Shown piece after piece: positions 59,675 to 64,000 of a DNA stretch of 64,000 nucleotides. The translations under genes and the position numbers were made by a program. The notes beneath the pieces were generated by a model. That model ran no database searches and was not told where the DNA came from. It saw only the letters and a list, made by a program, of their open reading frames with translations. Numbering within the stretch: position 1 is the stretch's first letter; every line of letters starts with the position of its first letter. Source of the stretch: Pedobacter cryoconitis (GTDB taxonomy: Bacteria; Bacteroidota; Bacteroidia; Sphingobacteriales; Sphingobacteriaceae); assembly GCA_019352875.1 (NCBI GenBank), contig JAAAFW010000006.1, forward strand, positions 1,457,462 to 1,521,461. Direction: 5' to 3'.

Positions 59675-61663
59675 ATGTATAAAACCTTTACACGAATGAA
59701 GAACCATTTTGTTCAGAAAACACTCCTGATGGCAGTGTTTTTTGTTTATAGTATCAGTGCTGTTGCTCAGGACACAGCAAAACAGGGCTATGATCCGCAT
59801 GCCGCTTTCAGTCCTTTGTTTTATACCCAGAACGGTAATGAATATCGTTCGGCAAGTGGATATCCAGGGCCTAAATACTGGCAGAACCGTGCTGATTATA
59901 ATATTTCAGCAGTTCTGGATGAGACGCAGAATAAAGTTAGTGGTACAGTAACCATAACATATAAAAACAATAGCCCGGATGCTTTACCTTATTTGTGGCT
60001 TCAGCTGGATCAGAACCTTTTTAAAGAAGGCTCCAGAGGTAATAGTCTGATTAAAGCCGGTAGCCGTTACGGAGCGAGGGGAGAAAAGGTCGAAGGTGGT
60101 TACACTATTTCGGGCCTGAATGTGGCGCAAAAAGGAAAGGATTTGAAGTTTACTTCTATTATTGAAGATACCAGAATGCAGATCCGTCTGGATCACCCGC
60201 TTGCGGCCAATGGAGAAGTAATCACTTTAAAGATGGATTTCTCTTTCATCGTGCCTAAAAATGGTTCTGATCGTATGGGGCATCTGGAGACTCAGAACGG
60301 AGAGATTTTTACTATTGCGCAATGGTTCCCTAGAATGGCTGTTTATGATGATGTAACCGGATGGAACACATTACCTTATTGGGGCGCATCTGAATTTTAC
60401 TGTGAATATGGAGACGTTAACTTCTCGGTAACTGCGCCTGCTAATCATATCCTGATGGGATCAGGTGAATTACTTAACCCGCAGGAAGTTTTTACCGCGG
60501 AACAATTAAAACGCTGGAATGCAGCCAAAAATAGCGATCAGAAAATCGCAATCCGTTCTGCTCAGGAAGTGACAGATCCTAAATCACGTCCTGCCGGTAA
60601 ACAGCTGACCTGGAAATTTAAGATGAATAACACGCGTGACGTGGCCTGGGCTTCTTCTAAAGCTTTTGTACTGGACGCAGCAAGAATTAATCTTCCCGAT
60701 GGTAAGAAATCGCTTGCGGTTTCTGCACAACCTGTGGAAAGTAATGGTGATGATAGCTATGGCAGAGGAGTGGAATATGTGAAAGCTAGTATTGAGCATT
60801 ATTCTAATAAATGGTTTCCTTATCCTTACCCGATGGCGGTTAATATTGCTTCTAATATTAGTGGTATGGAGTACCCGGGAATTGTGTTTTGTGGCTGGAA
60901 AGCTAAAAATGGCGATGTATGGGGTGTGGTAGATCACGAGTTTGGTCATAGCTGGTTCCCAATGATAGTTGGCAGCAATGAACGCAAATATGGATGGATG
61001 GACGAGGGTTTTAATACCTTCATCAATGGTATTTCTTCTGCAGAATTTAATAATGGTGAATATAAATCGCCGGCAGTAGATATGCACAAAGTTGCGCGTT
61101 ATCTGGCGAATCCGGAAAGAGAGTTTATTATGCTGACGCCGGATGCCATGGAAGAAAAAAATATAGGTGTTAACCTTTATAGTAAACCAGGATGGGGACT
61201 TAATCTTTTAAGAAACCAGATTCTTGGTCAGGATAGATTTGATTATGCTTTTAAACAATACATCAGTCATTGGGCCTATAAACATCCTACACCATTTGAT
61301 TTCTTCCGCTCTATGGAAAATGCAGCTGGTGAAGATCTTTCCTGGTTCTGGAAAGGCTGGTTTATCGGTAACTGGAAGTTAGACCAGGCAATTAGTTCTG
61401 TAACGCCTGTAATGAAAGATGGTAAGATTGAAAGCTATCATGTGAAGATAGACAACCTTCAGCAAATGCCGATGCCCGTAATCTTACGCCTAACTACGAA
61501 AAGCGGACGGAAGGATACCATCAAATTGCCGGTTGATATCTGGATGAGCAACAAAAGCTGGGTAGTTGATTATCCGACTACAGAAGAGTTGGTATCAGCT
61601 GAGCTTGACCCTGACAAAGTTCTGCCGGATGTAGACCCGGCGAACAATACGTGGTTCAAATAA
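59675..61663 (+). CDS. Exported M1-family metallopeptidase
   Basis: A 662-residue gluzincin aminopeptidase-like enzyme. Signal peptide [12 protein letters not shown] near 20-32 (or from the second ATG at 59696). The N-terminal saddle domain (about 60-270) has [43 protein letters not shown]. The catalytic domain shows [10 protein letters not shown] near 400 in place of the usual GAMEN, then the zinc motif [29 protein letters not shown] with HExxH near 420 and the third ligand Glu in DEGF. The C-terminal part has [17 protein letters not shown]. The changed GAMEN region is common in this exported Bacteroidota subgroup and may mean altered N-terminus recognition. The stop codon is part of a perfect inverted repeat. 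Confidence 0.92.
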   Translation: MYKTFTRMKNHFVQKTLLMAVFFVYSISAVAQDTAKQGYDPHAAFSPLFYTQNGNEYRSASGYPGPKYWQNRADYNISAVLDETQNKVSGTVTITYKNNSPDALPYLWLQLDQNLFKEGSRGNSLIKAGSRYGARGEKVEGGYTISGLNVAQKGKDLKFTSIIEDTRMQIRLDHPLAANGEVITLKMDFSFIVPKNGSDRMGHLETQNGEIFTIAQWFPRMAVYDDVTGWNTLPYWGASEFYCEYGDVNFSVTAPANHILMGSGELLNPQEVFTAEQLKRWNAAKNSDQKIAIRSAQEVTDPKSRPAGKQLTWKFKMNNTRDVAWASSKAFVLDAARINLPDGKKSLAVSAQPVESNGDDSYGRGVEYVKASIEHYSNKWFPYPYPMAVNIASNISGMEYPGIVFCGWKAKNGDVWGVVDHEFGHSWFPMIVGSNERKYGWMDEGFNTFINGISSAEFNNGEYKSPAVDMHKVARYLANPEREFIMLTPDAMEEKNIGVNLYSKPGWGLNLLRNQILGQDRFDYAFKQYISHWAYKHPTPFDFFRSMENAAGEDLSWFWKGWFIGNWKLDQAISSVTPVMKDGKIESYHVKIDNLQQMPMPVILRLTTKSGRKDTIKLPVDIWMSNKSWVVDYPTTEELVSAELDPDKVLPDVDPANNTWFK

Positions 61664-61722
61664 ACTAATAACAAAAAAGGCTGTCATTGATAAAATGTAC
61701 AGCCTTTTTTGTTATTAGTTTA
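61661..61722. terminator. Bidirectional terminator built from a perfect 24-bp inverted repeat
   Basis: Bases 61661-61684 and 61699-61722 are exact inverted copies, with CATT/AATG able to extend the stem into the 14-nt spacer. Each arm begins with the stop codon (TAA) of one of the two convergent genes, and each arm carries six A or T in a row next to GGCTGT/ACAGCC, giving a T-run in both directions. Confidence 0.93.
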
Positions 61723-63012
61723 TTCCAGTGTTTCCGGTGAGATACGTCCTTGAGCCTGTGTGCTGTCCAGCTCTCCAATCTGCAGATTGAAATAGGGTGC
61801 TGCAGAAATTACATGGTCAAAAATATCAGCCATAATATGTTCGTAATCTATCCATTTGGTCGTTCCGGCGAATACATAGATTTCAAGTGGCAATCCGTAA
61901 GGTGTAGGAGCGAGGTGACGCACCATCATCGACATATTCTTGTGTGTTCCGGTATGACTGGAAAGATAGTTGTCAATATATTTCCGGAAAAGTCCTGCAT
62001 TAGTAAGGTTACGACCGTTTACCAGTAAAGACTTATCTGCTCCAGACCGCTCATTGCTTTTGTCAATATCCTTCTGGCGGTGTTCTATATAACTTGTCAG
62101 AGACTGGATCTGCTTCATTTGTTCTACTTCTTCAGGTGTGATGAAACGGATAGAGGACTGTTTTATATAAATCGCTCTTTTGATTCTTCTTCCGCCTGTT
62201 TTTGTCATACCTCTCCAGTTCTGGAAAGAATCTGAAATCAGTGAGTAAGTTGGAATAGTGGTAATAGTTTTATCGAAATTCTGAACTTTCACAGTTGTGA
62301 GGTTAATCTCTATGACGTCACCATCGGCCCCGAATTTGCTCATCGTAATCCAATCCCCGATACGCACTGTGTCATTTGCTGTAATCTGAATGCTGGCAAC
62401 AAAGCCCATGATGGTATCTTTGAACATCAGGAGCAATACCGCGGAGATTGCTCCCATTGCAGTAAAGAACGCCACAATTGACTGTCCTGTGAGGTTGGAG
62501 TAGATGACTACAGCACCAATTAAGAATAAAATTAACCGGATTACCTGCAGATAACTGTCTATGGGTTGCCCGCGGAACGCAGGTTTATTCCGAAAGTCAT
62601 CTGCACCTGCTTTAATCAGCGTCATCAGTATCCAGATCATTACAAAAACCATATAACAATCTGCTATGATATTTGCCGGTTTAATCCATTCCGGGAAATC
62701 TGCCAGTACAACCGGGAGAACCAGCTGTACAAAGACCAGAACCACACTTGATGCGATATAATGCGGTAACCTGTTATTCTGCAGGTGTCTGAAAAAGTTA
62801 AGCGGGTAGGTTTTACCTATCCTGATGAGAATAAGCCTGAGTACCCTCCGGATACCCCTGTGCACAACGTAGACCAGGACAATAAGTGCGAATACTAAAG
62901 CAAATAAATTTAGAAATGAAGCAAGATCATGATCTACACCCCATTTGGTAAGTAGATTATAGGTCCAGCGGCTGACGGGGGAAATATGTTTAAGCAGTTG
63001 TGGTTCGGTCAT
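61720..63012 (-). CDS. MscS-family mechanosensitive channel (YbdG-like)
   Basis: A 430-residue inner-membrane channel protein. Five membrane helices are visible: about 27-48, 75-95, 107-125, 150-172 and the pore-lining helix near 178-205 (VAFFTAMGAISAVLLLMFKDTIMGFVASI). The beta domain follows with DTVRIGDWITMSKFGADGDVIEINLTTVKVQNFDKTITTIPTYSLISDSFQNW, which is the MscS hallmark; then the insertion around GGRRIKRAIYIKQSSIRF and a long helical insert (QKDIDKSNERSG), as in the YbdG/MscM group, and a closing beta part. It protects against hypo-osmotic shock. A TTG opens the frame two codons before the chosen ATG. Confidence 0.93.
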   Translation of the reverse strand: MTEPQLLKHISPVSRWTYNLLTKWGVDHDLASFLNLFALVFALIVLVYVVHRGIRRVLRLILIRIGKTYPLNFFRHLQNNRLPHYIASSVVLVFVQLVLPVVLADFPEWIKPANIIADCYMVFVMIWILMTLIKAGADDFRNKPAFRGQPIDSYLQVIRLILFLIGAVVIYSNLTGQSIVAFFTAMGAISAVLLLMFKDTIMGFVASIQITANDTVRIGDWITMSKFGADGDVIEINLTTVKVQNFDKTITTIPTYSLISDSFQNWRGMTKTGGRRIKRAIYIKQSSIRFITPEEVEQMKQIQSLTSYIEHRQKDIDKSNERSGADKSLLVNGRNLTNAGLFRKYIDNYLSSHTGTHKNMSMMVRHLAPTPYGLPLEIYVFAGTTKWIDYEHIMADIFDHVISAAPYFNLQIGELDSTQAQGRISPETLE

Positions 63013-63032
63013 AAGCAATTATAAGGTGCCGG

Positions 63033-63677
63033 CTATCTAGCCTTGAAAAAACTTTCTTTGAGGAGTTGTGCATCTATTAGCGGAGCAGGTTCGTCCAATC
63101 TGATCAGCCAGCCTTTTTGCTTGAGCAGGGGAATGTCAACTTTAGCTACTGACAGATCCTTTCCACGCAGTTGTTGTTTATAATGTAAAGCTGGCAGGGG
63201 TTCGATATCGGCAGCAGTCGAAAAAAGAATATCGATTCTGAATTCTGGCCATAACTGGATATCACCCAGGTTTGCACTGAATACTTTTTTTGTCGTGCCT
63301 GGGGCAATCAATGCCGCAAATTCTCCTTTGAAGTGTCCGGCTTTTGCTGTAGTAAAAGAGCCGAGCAGTTGAAATGAAGTTTCGTTCACCAGATGAAAAT
63401 GTGCTACCGCTGCACTATGCTGATCGGTAATTACAGCCAGATAAACGCCTTCCTTTTTAAACTCTGCTACCGGTGGAGCAGCCTGCGGCCGGTTGGAAAC
63501 CACTGCGTTGTCTTCCGGAATATCACCATGAACCAGAGTGACTTTACTAGCCTGAACCGGAATTTCAAAATCATTGGAATCAGTTACGCCAATAGTGTCT
63601 TTATCAATAATCTTTGTGATATAACCTTCGATATTTTCGTCTACAAAACGAACAAAATCTCCTAAATTTAAATTCAT
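63033..63677 (-). CDS. DUF2027 protein without Smr domain
   Basis: A 214-residue protein of a Bacteroidota-specific family. The N-terminus NLGDFVRFVDENIEGYITKIIDKDTIGVTDSNDFEIPVQASKVTLVHG is the typical small beta-barrel opening; a Pro/Ala linker near 65-72 is followed by a beta-rich domain (about 75-190) and the segment WLIRLDEPAPLIDAQLLKESFFKAR. In related proteins this segment is normally followed by a linker and a C-terminal Smr nuclease-like domain; here the frame ends with TAG directly after it, and the next 20 nt lead into the MscS gene. So the protein is a short form. A TAnnTTTG box lies 41 nt upstream. Confidence 0.85.
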   Translation of the reverse strand: MNLNLGDFVRFVDENIEGYITKIIDKDTIGVTDSNDFEIPVQASKVTLVHGDIPEDNAVVSNRPQAAPPVAEFKKEGVYLAVITDQHSAAVAHFHLVNETSFQLLGSFTTAKAGHFKGEFAALIAPGTTKKVFSANLGDIQLWPEFRIDILFSTAADIEPLPALHYKQQLRGKDLSVAKVDIPLLKQKGWLIRLDEPAPLIDAQLLKESFFKAR

Positions 63678-63718
63678 ATAAGCTGGTTTTTATAAAGCCG
63701 GGGTGATCCCCTTATCTG

Positions 63719-63726
63719 CAAACCTA
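63719..63726 (-). promoter_or_regulatory. -7 box of the DUF2027 gene
   Basis: CAAACCTA on plus reads TAGGTTTG on minus, matching TAnnTTTG, 41 nt before the ATG at 63677. Confidence 0.4.
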
Positions 63727-63745
63727 AGCATAATAAAATAAATTT

Positions 63746-63753
63746 TATCTTTG
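63746..63753 (+). promoter_or_regulatory. -7 box of the VF530-family gene
   Basis: TATCTTTG, an exact TAnnTTTG match, 78 nt before the ATG at 63832 and back to back with the minus-strand box at 63719. Confidence 0.4.
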
Positions 63754-63831
63754 CAGCCGAGTCCTGGAATGACCTGCTGTCAGCAGAAAGGTATCTCAGT
63801 TTCTGATCCTCCGGGCTTAATAATCTTCAAT

Positions 63832-64000
63832 ATGACAACAGACGAAAAACAAGTTAATAATCCTTTACACGGAAAGACGCTGGAGTTTATCCTGAAACAA
63901 CTGGTATGGCATTACGGTTGGGAAGAATTGGGTACTTACGTTAAAATTGCGTGTTTTACGAATGATCCGAGTTTGAAATCCAGTCTTAAATTTCTCCGTA
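63832..64000 (+). CDS. Partial CDS, VF530-family small DNA-binding protein
   Basis: The first 56 codons of a gene cut by the window end. The translation reads [48 protein letters not shown] in its conserved part, which matches the VF530 (DUF2132) family of roughly 75-90-residue proteins, described as double-stranded-DNA-binding by structure. The role is unknown. Only about 20-30 residues should be missing. Confidence 0.85.
   Translation, partial: MTTDEKQVNNPLHGKTLEFILKQLVWHYGWEELGTYVKIACFTNDPSLKSSLKFLR

Overview
The window looks like a piece of a Bacteroidota chromosome, most likely from the family Sphingobacteriaceae (Pedobacter or a close relative). The evidence is a SusC/SusD/SusE outer-membrane system, -7 boxes of the form TAnnTTTG in front of many genes, a near absence of Shine-Dalgarno sequences, a DUF2723 membrane protein, a DUF2027 protein, YtxJ and YpdA family thiol enzymes, and a tRNA gene without an encoded CCA end. 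Base composition looks even and I see no integrase, phage module, rRNA or CRISPR array, so most of the window reads as core genome with one inserted nutrient-use locus.

Layout. 1-4.2 kb: the N-terminal tail of an rRNA pseudouridine synthase-like protein, a lytic transglycosylase, an unrecognised 366-residue protein, an AraC regulator and a secreted START-domain protein. 4.5-11.2 kb: uvrA, the bifunctional NAD(P)HX repair gene nnr, an ECF sigma/anti-sigma pair with unusual start codons, and lipA. 11.3-18.7 kb: housekeeping genes (OsmC-like, ytxJ, ribH, a TPR membrane protein, recF with a DUF721 partner, two FKBP-type isomerases, ndk, a DHH phosphoesterase). 18.7-25.6 kb: tatD, asparaginase, a CstB-like persulfide dioxygenase-rhodanese overlapping a YpdA-type reductase, a polyprenyl synthetase and an M28 peptidase.

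25.7-41.2 kb is a starch/maltose utilisation locus: LacI-type regulator, a long regulatory region with several palindromes, SusC, SusD, SusE-like protein, a secreted GH13 amylase, beta-phosphoglucomutase, a GH65 phosphorylase, a second secreted GH13 and a sugar transporter of the major facilitator superfamily. Read together, outer-membrane capture of maltooligosaccharides, hydrolysis in the cell envelope, uptake of maltose, phosphorolysis to glucose plus beta-glucose 1-phosphate, and isomerisation to glucose 6-phosphate form a complete path. A small non-coding inverted-repeat element with a 3-bp target duplication sits inside this locus.

41.3-50.1 kb: an S10 carboxypeptidase-like protein, accA, a DUF2723 membrane protein, tRNA-Gln(TTG) with a full consensus promoter, prs, rplY and pth. 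50.1-58.4 kb: two signalling operons on the minus strand. One has a CHASE3-GAF hybrid kinase with three receiver domains, a CheR methyltransferase without any CheB, and a REC-kinase-REC protein. The other is a LytS-type kinase with a LytTR regulator. 58.5-64 kb: an ArsC/Spx-family protein, a carboxypeptidase-regulatory-domain protein, an M1 peptidase, a MscS channel, a DUF2027 protein lacking its usual Smr end, and the start of a VF530-family gene.

I do not see a single dramatic new system. The best candidates for follow-up are the CheB-less CheR/three-receiver kinase operon, the shared palindromic motif in front of the unknown 366-residue protein and the START protein, the small transposon-like element in the maltose locus, the CstB-like/YpdA pair, and the ECF sigma gene without an ATG start.
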